Source: a virus
Direction: 5' to 3' (one strand)
Virus record (IMG/VR): IMGVR_UViG_3300031857_000028
Span: 62,001 to 126,000 of that record
DNA length: 64,000 bases
This document shows positions 7,884 through 15,218 of this stretch, piece by piece. Position 1 is the first letter of the stretch, and every line of letters starts with the position of its first letter. The notes under the pieces were generated by a model. The model was not told the origin of the DNA. It did not search any database and saw only the letters and a program-made list of their open reading frames with translations. The translations under genes and the position numbers were made by a program.

Positions 7884-10079
7884 TTACCCCGCAATTGTCC
7901 AGCCCTTTCCAGTTGCTATTGCTCTATCTCCTGCACTTAAACTTGCCGACCCGTAATTTCCAGTAATCGTAATTATTTGCGAACCTGCTGCAGTTCCTAG
8001 AAAAGTGAAAATTTCTCGTAAACTTCCCGATGATAATCTGCAGTTTGCATAACTAATTGCTCGTGTTGACCCACTCGCTAATGCACCACTGGCAAGTGAA
8101 TTACATCCACTAAATGCCAATGTGTTATTACTGGATGCAGAAAAAATTAACATCGGCACTTCTCGTAACGACACACAATCTTGAAATATACTATTAAATG
8201 CGCTACATCGTTGCGTATTTAACTGCGGAAGTGTTTGTAGTGATGTACAAGCTCTAAACATACTAGATGCGTCGAGAACGTTACTGGTGTTATACGGTGG
8301 AACAGTTATTAAATTGGCACATTCAAAAAACATATTACTACAATTTGTTGCAGAATTTAAACTCAACGACGGTGCCGTTTGAAACATTGCTCCTCTAAAC
8401 ATACTAAGGAAACTACTACCACTAACTGTATTCAATGTTGGAACAATTTTCAGTGACGAACAATTATTAAACATGCCACCAAAATCCGTTCCCCTTGATA
8501 CGTCCCACGACGGTGCTTTATATAAAGCAAAGCAATTTGAAAATGCAGAATTAAAATTAGAACCACTTGCTGTATTATACTCCGGTGCAACTAGTAATGA
8601 TTGACATCCATTAAACATATTGGAAAAATTTGTACCTCTACGTGTATCAATATTTGGAGCTTTGACTAGGCTATTACAACCACCAAACATACCTGAAAAA
8701 TTTGTACAATTTCTTGTGTCAAAATCGGGTACGGTTTTTAATCTACTGCACCCCGAAAAAGTTGAAGAAAATGCTGTTACATTTGCTGTGTTATATAGAG
8801 GAACTTTTTCTAAACTAGCACAGTTTTGAAACGTAGCAAGAAGACTTGTTGCACTAATTGTATTTACAAATGGCGCAATTCGTAAACTTGAACACCCATT
8901 AAACATTTGTGTGAAGTCGGTTACAAGTCTTGTATTTAACGAAGGTACTTCTATTAAGCGAGCACAATTTTGAAACATAGAAGACACGATTGTTGCTCTA
9001 GACAAATTTATGGGAGGAATGCGTTCAATTGCACTAGCCCCATTAAACATAGCTGTAAAATTTGTACCATTTTCTGTGTTTAATAATGGAATTTCTTTTA
9101 ATGAAATGCAACTAGCAAACATACTTGTAAAATTTGTACCGCTTGTTGTGTTTAACAATGGAATTGTTTGTAACGTATTACATCCATTAAACATGGAAGA
9201 AAAATCTGTTACTCTTGATGTATCCAGTAATGGAATAGTTTGTAGTGCTCTGCAACCATTAAACATATTGGTCATGTTAACTACATTCGATGTGTTATAT
9301 ATCGGAACGTTGATTAATGAACGACAGTTACGAAATACATTAGTAAATGCAAAAGATCCTGAACAATTTGTCGTATTTATGAATGGCGCAGATTGTAATG
9401 AAAAACAGTCCGAAAATCCAAAAGTAAATGTATTAAGTGGTTGAGACGAATTAAATGTTACAGATTGTAATTGATAAAACTCTCTAAACATAAATGATGC
9501 ATCGGTTACATTACTCGATGTTATATTAACTCGTTCAACCATTCCGTTCGATAGCACTTTTGTGAAAAACGTCTGTGATGTGGTGGATAAATTCAGTCGT
9601 GATGCGGATGGCATAGAAATATTCATATCTAACCAACCAGTATCATACACCACAGAAGACCCGGTTAGAAAGTTGTGTCGTTCTTGTAAACTTAATAACG
9701 TAAAAATCTGGCCACCTTGCGGGATTACGCTGACAACTACTTGTTTATATCCACGACTACTTGTTGTACTATTTGATATACTATTATAATCATAATAATG
9801 TTGCGCTCGTACACCCGATGACATACTTTCTATAATACCATCTCCCCAATCTATTATGTAACTTCCAGATACCGTAAGTGCTACATAATTATCGGTTCTG
9901 TCAGGTATTGCCATTAATCCAACAAAACGTTGTTCTGATGGTGATAATTCTGGTAAACTTAGCCAATCCGATGGACGGACCCATGATTGCGTTTCTGGTA
10001 TATCTGGTGATATTGGGTACACCCATTGTACCACATTTTTATTTGTGACCGTAGACGAATTTAGATTAATACTTGACAT
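7884..10079 (-). CDS. Fibre with BspA-type (DUF285-like) leucine-rich repeats
   Basis: The protein has 731 residues. Residues about 1-190 form an N-terminal domain with DYIIDWGDG-type strands (SGSYIIDWGDGIIESM), probably the virion-binding or capping part. Residues about 190-680 hold roughly 20 tandem repeats of 24 residues with consensus N-T-x3-TNFSxMFNGCxSLxxxPxL. These include MFNGCRALQTIPLLDTS, MFNGCNTLQTIPLLNTT and MFNNCSSLKIVPTLNT. This is the signature of BspA/DUF285 leucine-rich repeats, which form an open solenoid used in adhesion and ligand recognition. The C-terminal about 50 residues form a cap. In this fibre cluster the most likely role is host receptor binding, an inference from context. 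The conserved Cys in most repeats is part of the repeat core. Confidence 0.85.
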   Translation of the reverse strand: MSSINLNSSTVTNKNVVQWVYPISPDIPETQSWVRPSDWLSLPELSPSEQRFVGLMAIPDRTDNYVALTVSGSYIIDWGDGIIESMSSGVRAQHYYDYNSISNSTTSSRGYKQVVVSVIPQGGQIFTLLSLQERHNFLTGSSVVYDTGWLDMNISMPSASRLNLSTTSQTFFTKVLSNGMVERVNITSSNVTDASFMFREFYQLQSVTFNSSQPLNTFTFGFSDCFSLQSAPFINTTNCSGSFAFTNVFRNCRSLINVPIYNTSNVVNMTNMFNGCRALQTIPLLDTSRVTDFSSMFNGCNTLQTIPLLNTTSGTNFTSMFASCISLKEIPLLNTENGTNFTAMFNGASAIERIPPINLSRATIVSSMFQNCARLIEVPSLNTRLVTDFTQMFNGCSSLRIAPFVNTISATSLLATFQNCASLEKVPLYNTANVTAFSSTFSGCSRLKTVPDFDTRNCTNFSGMFGGCNSLVKAPNIDTRRGTNFSNMFNGCQSLLVAPEYNTASGSNFNSAFSNCFALYKAPSWDVSRGTDFGGMFNNCSSLKIVPTLNTVSGSSFLSMFRGAMFQTAPSLSLNSATNCSNMFFECANLITVPPYNTSNVLDASSMFRACTSLQTLPQLNTQRCSAFNSIFQDCVSLREVPMLIFSASSNNTLAFSGCNSLASGALASGSTRAISYANCRLSSGSLREIFTFLGTAAGSQIITITGNYGSASLSAGDRAIATGKGWTIAG
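8070..9500 (-). repeat. Tandem 72-bp coding repeats (24-residue LRR units)
   Basis: About 20 diverged units of about 72 bp encode the leucine-rich repeats of the 731-residue fibre. Each unit carries an MF-x2-C core. Boundaries are approximate. Repeats of this kind can expand or contract by recombination. Confidence 0.75.
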
Positions 10080-10082
10080 ATC

Positions 10083-10400
10083 TTATATTTCCGTACCAAA
10101 TAAATTAAAGGCAAGACCGTTGGACCCTGCAAACACTGAAACGACATCCGACCCACTAAGGGTCATGCCAATTGTCAATAATACCGTATCATTTCCATTA
10201 ACTGTCGTATCATACGATACATAATGTTTATTTGCAATACTCTCTGCTCCCGGACGCACGGCCATGCGAAATGTTGCAACACTACTTGAAACGTTACACA
10301 CGGCCAGTGTCGAAATTACTGCTTCTCGTGGAGCAGTATATAATGTTTGTAAAGATCCAGAGGTAGGATTCAATTGTCCTAATACTCTATATGTTGGCAT
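10083..10400 (-). CDS. Small conserved virion protein
   Basis: The protein has 105 residues and an all-beta look: MPTYRVLGQLNPTSGSLQTL, then VISTLAVCNVSSSVATFRMA and DTVLLTIGMTL, ending FNLFGTEI. I recall this pattern from small structural proteins of marine tailed phages, where it occurs near tail fibres, but no named family can be given. It lies 3 nt upstream of the LRR fibre and 4 nt downstream of the 177-residue fibre, so it is within one operon. It may be a fibre cap or a decoration protein; the function is unproven. Confidence 0.75.
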   Translation of the reverse strand: MPTYRVLGQLNPTSGSLQTLYTAPREAVISTLAVCNVSSSVATFRMAVRPGAESIANKHYVSYDTTVNGNDTVLLTIGMTLSGSDVVSVFAGSNGLAFNLFGTEI

Positions 10401-10404
10401 AGTA

Positions 10405-10938
10405 TTACAACCCCGCTAATAAAAATGGATGAAAAGATTCGCCACTTCCTTGAGTTCCGCCGGCGGCATTTAGTGCATAACTGGCGGTTACTGCATAACT
10501 TGCCGATGTAATGGTTCCCAGAAACGAACCGGTAAAAGTTCCAATGGCATTACTCGTTGCATTTAATAGTGCTCGGACAATAATGTTGGATTGTGATGGC
10601 GGTGCATAAGTAAATGATAACGTGGTACCGCTTAATGAATAATCTACAGTTTTTGTTTGTGTTAGACCGCCAACAACTACCGTCAATGAATCGATATTAT
10701 AGGTGTCAGACAACGTGTATTGTGTTGTAACACCATTTCCTTCAAAAATATCTTCGTCGATATTTACGGCAACGCCAGTTAATACAACCGGTGCCCAACT
10801 TGCAGATATTGCATTGTTTGCCCAACTACTCGTACCAAATAAAGAGCCAGTAATTCCTCTGGTTACGTTGAGAGAACCAGTAATTAATGTACTCCCAGAA
10901 ACTATTAGGCCTTTTCTTGCAACAAATTCATTTGCCAT
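10405..10938 (-). CDS. Short fibre protein sharing N-terminus with the 697-residue fibre
   Basis: The protein has 177 residues. The N-terminus MANEFVARKGLIVSGS nearly repeats that of the 697-residue protein (MANEFIARNGLKVLASG), so the two probably attach to the same virion partner. The body carries the spacer GITGSLFGTSSWANN. It continues with a module (VNIDEDIFEGNGVTTQYTL, then VVVGGLTQTKTVDYSL) of a kind used in phage fibre shafts, and ends with SASYAVTASYALNAAGGTQG. A 143-nt leader with two hairpins precedes it. No clear Shine-Dalgarno sequence lies before the ATG (only GAGAG), which is unusual here. Confidence 0.8.
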   Translation of the reverse strand: MANEFVARKGLIVSGSTLITGSLNVTRGITGSLFGTSSWANNAISASWAPVVLTGVAVNIDEDIFEGNGVTTQYTLSDTYNIDSLTVVVGGLTQTKTVDYSLSGTTLSFTYAPPSQSNIIVRALLNATSNAIGTFTGSFLGTITSASYAVTASYALNAAGGTQGSGESFHPFLLAGL

Positions 10939-10953
10939 TACACACTCTCATAT

Positions 10954-10997
10954 AAAAGGACACTTCCAAATATGTGAAAACCACACACTTGGAAGTG
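10954..10997 (-). terminator. Hairpin in the gap before the 177-residue fibre gene
   Basis: CACTTCCAA at 10961-10969 pairs with TTGGAAGTG at 10989-10997 (9 bp), with an inner TGTG/CACA stem. On the coding strand it is followed by TCCTTTTAT. It may be a weak terminator or an mRNA-processing hairpin. The rest of the 10939-11081 gap holds a 6-bp inverted repeat (TGTATC / GATACA) and no gene. Confidence 0.5.
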
Positions 10998-11081
10998 AGA
11001 AGATGTTGTATCGTAAATTATATTATTTTTGATACACCATCCTCTTCACTGTCCAAGGGGTGTGTTACTACTATAAGTATC

Positions 11082-13175
11082 TTAAATCATACGCACAGAC
11101 GTTTTTACCGTCCATGTACTACTGTCACCTGAGAGTTTCAGTCGAACATTTGCATTTAAGATATCTACCGTAAATACTTCGTTTAATGTGTCACCAATAT
11201 CATTCGTAGAAGTGTCGGTAAATTCCACTGTAGATGTGCCTGCTTGCCACACAGCAAATACCGTTCCCGTTCGAAGATTTGTTCCACTCTTAAGTACATA
11301 ATCAAAATGTGCCGCATCATAACTGCTTGTTGCAAGAGATACGACGACAGAATTTAATGGACTTGGTATGGTTGCACTTCCAGAGGCATACAATATTCCT
11401 TGAATAATTGCGCCACCTTGCAGTGTTACTGTGTCGGCAGTAGTTGCTCCATACGGAGTAATGTTTTGTAAACCGTATGCATACGAACCACCAATATTGA
11501 GGTCTACGCCATTGAAATTAATGGGTTTAGTACTTACTGAGCCGTCAGTTACCGTGAAATTTGAACTCGTGAATGATGCAACACCACGTGCAGTCGTTGT
11601 TGCATTACTTCCACTGAGTATTACTGTTTGTCCACTGACCGTTGCTGCTATACCATTTCCGCCTGCAACTGTTAATCCCTGTGTCTTAAGATTAATTGAC
11701 CCCTGACCACCCTGTGAGCCTGTTACACTTAACGTACTAACAACGCCGGTAAGATTACTACCATCGCCACTGAATGCTGATGCACTTACTGAACCGGTAA
11801 CAGTTAGTCCGGCTTCAATATGTGTCAATCGTGATGGGAAATCTATGCGAATTGAACTTGAATCTGGTCTACTGTCTATATGGTCCGTTCCAGAAGCAAC
11901 TGGAACTCTACCTGCCGTCAATCCAACTTCATTACCTAATGTACTAGTGTTTACTGGTCCGGCAATAAACATAGCACTGTTGTACGGTGCACCGCTTATG
12001 TTTTCATAAATAAAATGATGATTTAAACTGTCCCAGTAAATAGATGCAGTTGCTACACTGGAGCCCGAGTCTCTAACCGACAATCCACCAAATCGTGTTA
12101 TATCATCAGTGTTTACTATAATTTTATTATCGCCAACCACATATTGTGAGGAAGTAACATACTGCGTACTCATTGTTGCGGCAGTTACTATTCCCGTTAC
12201 CGTTAATGAACCGGAAATGTTCACATCTTTGGCAATACCCACCCCACCTTGAACAATTAACGCACCATTATTGAAAGCTGTACTATTTGTGGTGTCACTG
12301 ATTGTCTGTACACCCGTGAAGGTATTTGAACCGGTGGTGGCAAGTGTGGCAATTCCCGTAGTGTTACGGACATCTACTTGCGTTGAACTACTAATAGTTC
12401 CGGCTGGAATTGATACCGTAATAGTTTGACCAGATGCATTTGTTGTAACACCGTTGGCGCCATTAATAGTTAATGTCTGCGTCTGTAGGTTTATCGTGCC
12501 AGTTCCAGTAGTTCCAGCAGTACTAAGTGTACTTGCAACTCCTGTTAATCCACTGCCATCGCCTTTAAACGAACCGGTAAACGAGCCAGTAAATGGTGTA
12601 GTGGTACTATTAAATTGGAGTGAACTACTAAAGACACCTTCTGTATTCAGTTCTTTCTTAACACCATCTAAAAAGTGTACCGATGAAGTGTCTAATGTAA
12701 GTGTACGTGTTGAGGTAATGTCACCACCGCCACTTAAACCAGAACCCGCTGTAATAGATACTGTGCTATGGTCAATATGTTGATTTGCTACATAATTTGT
12801 AGTAAGATTATGATCAATTTGTCCTGAAGAGGAAACTAATGATGGTTTATTGACTACATTTGCATATTCTACATATGAAGCCGTTGCCGAACTTCCAACC
12901 GTAATTGTTACTGGAAAGGTTGAGCCATCACCCTTCGTAAACGTAATAGTGCTACCAGCACCACTTGCAGTTACAACACTATTTGTAGCTAATGAGGCAG
13001 TGGTTGCATACGACGAACTAATAACACCGGTGACATTTTGACCATTGCCATAAAATGCCGTTGCTTTAATGTTTCCAGACGAAGTTACGTCTGTACTAAA
13101 TCTACTAGATCCAGTTATCTCTATCCCAGACGCAAGTACTTTTAGTCCGTTGCGTGCTATAAATTCATTTGCCAT
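11082..13175 (-). CDS. Tail-fibre protein
   Basis: The protein has 697 residues and starts MANEFIARNGLKVLASG, shared with the 177-residue protein. The shaft consists of repeated modules, two of which are clear paralogues: GDGSGLTGVASTLSTAGTTG with INLQTQTLTINGANG, and GDGSNLTGVVSTLSVTGSQG with INLKTQGLTVAGGNG. The C-terminal about 80 residues (LRTGTVFAVWQAGTSTVEFT ... IGDT ... WTVKTSVRMI) match the C-terminus of the next gene upstream at 13208-14152, so both fibres carry the same trimer-tip or assembly domain. The ATG at 13175 has TTTTGGAGAT upstream and a TATTTATA octamer 24 nt away. Confidence 0.85.
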   Translation of the reverse strand: MANEFIARNGLKVLASGIEITGSSRFSTDVTSSGNIKATAFYGNGQNVTGVISSSYATTASLATNSVVTASGAGSTITFTKGDGSTFPVTITVGSSATASYVEYANVVNKPSLVSSSGQIDHNLTTNYVANQHIDHSTVSITAGSGLSGGGDITSTRTLTLDTSSVHFLDGVKKELNTEGVFSSSLQFNSTTTPFTGSFTGSFKGDGSGLTGVASTLSTAGTTGTGTINLQTQTLTINGANGVTTNASGQTITVSIPAGTISSSTQVDVRNTTGIATLATTGSNTFTGVQTISDTTNSTAFNNGALIVQGGVGIAKDVNISGSLTVTGIVTAATMSTQYVTSSQYVVGDNKIIVNTDDITRFGGLSVRDSGSSVATASIYWDSLNHHFIYENISGAPYNSAMFIAGPVNTSTLGNEVGLTAGRVPVASGTDHIDSRPDSSSIRIDFPSRLTHIEAGLTVTGSVSASAFSGDGSNLTGVVSTLSVTGSQGGQGSINLKTQGLTVAGGNGIAATVSGQTVILSGSNATTTARGVASFTSSNFTVTDGSVSTKPINFNGVDLNIGGSYAYGLQNITPYGATTADTVTLQGGAIIQGILYASGSATIPSPLNSVVVSLATSSYDAAHFDYVLKSGTNLRTGTVFAVWQAGTSTVEFTDTSTNDIGDTLNEVFTVDILNANVRLKLSGDSSTWTVKTSVRMI

Positions 13176-13199
13176 GCACTATCTCCAAAATAGTTTATA

Positions 13200-13207
13200 T
13201 ATAAATA
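13200..13207 (-). promoter_or_regulatory. Candidate late promoter octamer TATTTATA
   Basis: A perfect octamer on the coding strand lies 24 nt before the ATG at 13175 and directly abuts the end of the preceding gene. Confidence 0.45.
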
Positions 13208-14152
13208 TCAGGTTACATTGGAAAACATTTTAAATAAACATTGTATAGTCCATGCACCAGATCCTAATCCCGCACTATATGCTCTTAGTAATATATTATT
13301 TCCCACTCGTATGAAATTAAACGATAAATCACTTGTATCCCCCACACCAGTATTCGATACATCAGTGTATGATATACTACTTCCACTCCAAGTAGCATAT
13401 AATGCTCCGGCTCGCAATGCCCCAGTTCGTTGTGCCACATATTCAACTGATACACCACTGTGTTGAATTGAGGAGAACGGAGGATCTATGATTTCTGTTG
13501 CCGCAAATACACCAGATTTTACCGAAGATGATATTATTGTTGCAGTTGTCGGCGTATTTGTTAATACTGATAACTGTGATGTTTCGACTGTCCCTCGTAC
13601 TTTACTTGCAAATGATGCAGACTCAACAGTCCATCCTGCCGCCTGCGTGGAAGACGACACCAGTCCCGGTGGCTTATTTGTGAGAGTGTCCCACGAGCTA
13701 ACGGAACCACTAACATAAGATGCAGTTAACGCATAGGAAGCACTTACGGCATTCTGTGCATATGATGCAGATGCAATTAATGTGGGTTTATTCTGTATAT
13801 CCGTGTAGTTAACTTGCGTAGAACTGGATATAATTCCCACAGGAATATTTTGTAGTTGTGTATAATTTACTTGCGTCGAAGAGGAAATTAATCCTTCAGG
13901 TTTTCCTAATAACCCATCCCAAGAATTACTAGCACCAGATACGTAACTTGCCGTAACGGCAAAATCTGCAACTCTGTAGAATGAGTCAGCTTGTGTAGAA
14001 ACAATTGTACTCGGTAAATCTAAGTTTACCACATACGTGTCGCCTGCCGTTATAGATACTGCATATTGGTCAGGTGGTTGTAGATTTACACTTAAATTAT
14101 CTCCTGTGTCTATCACTACCAAAATATCACTAGTATCCAATGAACCTGACAT
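13208..14152 (-). CDS. Tail-fibre protein
   Basis: The protein has 314 residues. A beta-rich N-terminus (SGSLDTSDILVVIDTGDNLS) is followed by spacer repeats. Each repeat has the form 'SWDxLxxKPxGLxSSSTQVNYTxLQN', visible at LLGKPEGLISSSTQVNYTQL, VGIISSSTQVNYTDIQNKP and LTNKPPGLVSSSTQ. The C-terminal domain (LRAGALYATWSGSSISYTDV ... VGDTSDL ... WTIQCLFKMF) matches the C-terminus of the 697-residue fibre. It starts 3 nt after the stop of the 116-residue protein. It is probably a short fibre or a fibre segment that co-assembles with the neighbouring fibre. Confidence 0.8.
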   Translation of the reverse strand: MSGSLDTSDILVVIDTGDNLSVNLQPPDQYAVSITAGDTYVVNLDLPSTIVSTQADSFYRVADFAVTASYVSGASNSWDGLLGKPEGLISSSTQVNYTQLQNIPVGIISSSTQVNYTDIQNKPTLIASASYAQNAVSASYALTASYVSGSVSSWDTLTNKPPGLVSSSTQAAGWTVESASFASKVRGTVETSQLSVLTNTPTTATIISSSVKSGVFAATEIIDPPFSSIQHSGVSVEYVAQRTGALRAGALYATWSGSSISYTDVSNTGVGDTSDLSFNFIRVGNNILLRAYSAGLGSGAWTIQCLFKMFSNVT

Positions 14153-14155
14153 ATA

Positions 14156-14506
14156 TTATCTCGTTACCGCAGGTCTTACTATAATCATACCTTCTAATAT
14201 TCTCCGTGTAACGGATACCGGTGAAGTGGAAGTGGCGTATATGTCATACACATATTGCCGCTGTGTTAAGTTTATTGTGTCTGACGGTGTTAATTCTACA
14301 AAAACACTTCCAGAGGAATATGGTAGATTTTTTGAAAATGTAAATGTTGCTGCAACTTCTTCAGTAGTATAATTTTCACGTACCTGTCCGGCAAACGTGT
14401 AATTAGTAATATCAATTGGCGTGTTATTTTGATTTTGGTTTTTTAATCGAACGTGTATTTTAAACGTTTCACCTTGGCCAATTTCAAATTTTGTAGGTTC
14501 TGCCAT
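14156..14506 (-). CDS. Small virion protein, possibly BppU N-domain-like
   Basis: The protein has 116 residues and is all beta: FEIGQGETFKIHVRLKNQNQ, then NYTFAGQVRENY and TQRQYVYDIYATS, ending ILEGMIIVRPAVTR. The pattern resembles the small Ig-like N-terminal domain of baseplate upper proteins, which anchors fibres to the baseplate, but this is a visual resemblance only. It sits between the tail tube gene with its terminator and the first fibre of the cluster, which fits an adaptor. Its ATG is preceded by GAGAG and by a TATTTATA octamer 29 nt upstream. Confidence 0.7.
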   Translation of the reverse strand: MAEPTKFEIGQGETFKIHVRLKNQNQNNTPIDITNYTFAGQVRENYTTEEVAATFTFSKNLPYSSGSVFVELTPSDTINLTQRQYVYDIYATSTSPVSVTRRILEGMIIVRPAVTR

Positions 14507-14535
14507 ATTTATCTCTCAATATAAGGCCCGTCTTG

Positions 14536-14543
14536 TATAAATA
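14536..14543 (-). promoter_or_regulatory. Candidate late promoter octamer TATTTATA
   Basis: A perfect octamer lies between the tail-tube terminator and the ATG at 14506 (29 nt). On the coding strand it is preceded by TATAAAT, giving an inverted repeat TATAAAT-TTG-ATATTTATA. Confidence 0.45.
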
Positions 14544-14587
14544 TCAAATTTATAGGTAATATGATGATTTTATTAGGGTTATAATAT

Positions 14588-14620
14588 AAAACTCCCCCGT
14601 GACATTATACCACGGAGGAG
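14588..14620 (-). terminator. Terminator after tail tube gene
   Basis: The coding strand reads CTCCTCCGTG, a 9-nt loop, then CACGGGGGAG (stem 14592-14601 / 14611-14620, one mismatch), followed by TTTTATATTAT. This is a normal intrinsic terminator shape, placed 23 nt after the tube stop codon. Confidence 0.75.
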
Positions 14621-14643
14621 TATTATATGTTGATAACAAATAA

Positions 14644-15132
14644 TTAGAAATTGAGTACGCAGTAATCTGGTTGGACAGTGAGCGTGAAGGACATTACTTC
14701 GTCCGTACTCCAATCCAAATCACCGAAATTTACTTCAGTAATCTGTGCTCCTTTGATAATCCATTCTTCAACCTTGTCACCGACAGGTCCAAGGATATTT
14801 AATGTTAAATCCTTCTTATAGAATTCAAGATATCCATCACGACCCGTGACAGATTCGTGGTGAAGACGCACCCACTCCATAACTGCTTGAGCACCGGAAG
14901 GTACGATTGGATCATAAAGTTCTAACTGCATTGCACCCCATGTGGTTTTGCCTTTGACGTATCGTTGAACATTGATGTGGTCAATTGGCTTTGAATCTTG
15001 CTTTATTGAAGGACGTGCAACTTTTTTCACAATGTATGAAGGAATTCCATCCACATAAAGGATGAAACGATTCTTCATCTTTGGTTCAAATGCTGTGAAA
15101 AACAGCTCTTGTTCACTTACTAGGTTTGCCAT
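14644..15132 (-). CDS. 19: Tail tube protein (gp19-like)
   Basis: The protein has 162 residues, matching T4 gp19 (163). It has the standard features of the family: FEPKMKNRFILYVDGIPSYI, KVARPSI, the strand VKGKTTWGAMQLELYDPI, and a C-terminal FTLTVQPDYC. Stacked hexamers of this protein form the inner tube through which DNA leaves the head. The gene follows the sheath gene, as in T4, but each has its own terminator, so the tube can be made in larger amounts. The ATG has CGGAG 9 nt upstream and TATTTATA 26 nt upstream. A terminator follows at 14588-14620. Confidence 0.95.
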   Translation of the reverse strand: MANLVSEQELFFTAFEPKMKNRFILYVDGIPSYIVKKVARPSIKQDSKPIDHINVQRYVKGKTTWGAMQLELYDPIVPSGAQAVMEWVRLHHESVTGRDGYLEFYKKDLTLNILGPVGDKVEEWIIKGAQITEVNFGDLDWSTDEVMSFTLTVQPDYCVLNF

Positions 15133-15158
15133 GTATAATCTCCGAAAGGATTCTTAAT

Positions 15159-15166
15159 TATAAATA
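15159..15166 (-). promoter_or_regulatory. Candidate late promoter octamer TATTTATA
   Basis: A perfect octamer lies 26 nt before the tail tube ATG, immediately after the sheath terminator. Confidence 0.5.
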
Positions 15167-15177
15167 TAAGATATTAT

Positions 15178-15210
15178 AAAAATGTGGGGGAGGGATTAAT
15201 CTCCCCCACA
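15178..15210 (-). terminator. Terminator after tail sheath gene
   Basis: A perfect 10-bp stem TGTGGGGGAG / CTCCCCCACA (15183-15192 / 15201-15210) has an 8-nt loop and is followed by TTTTT on the coding strand. It lies 9 nt past the sheath stop codon and is a textbook intrinsic terminator. Confidence 0.85.
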
Positions 15211-15218
15211 GATTCATA

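Noticed and set aside
7884-10079. A diversity-generating retroelement target in the variable fibre
   Set aside because: No reverse transcriptase gene or template repeat was seen in the window, and the repeats look like ordinary LRR units.
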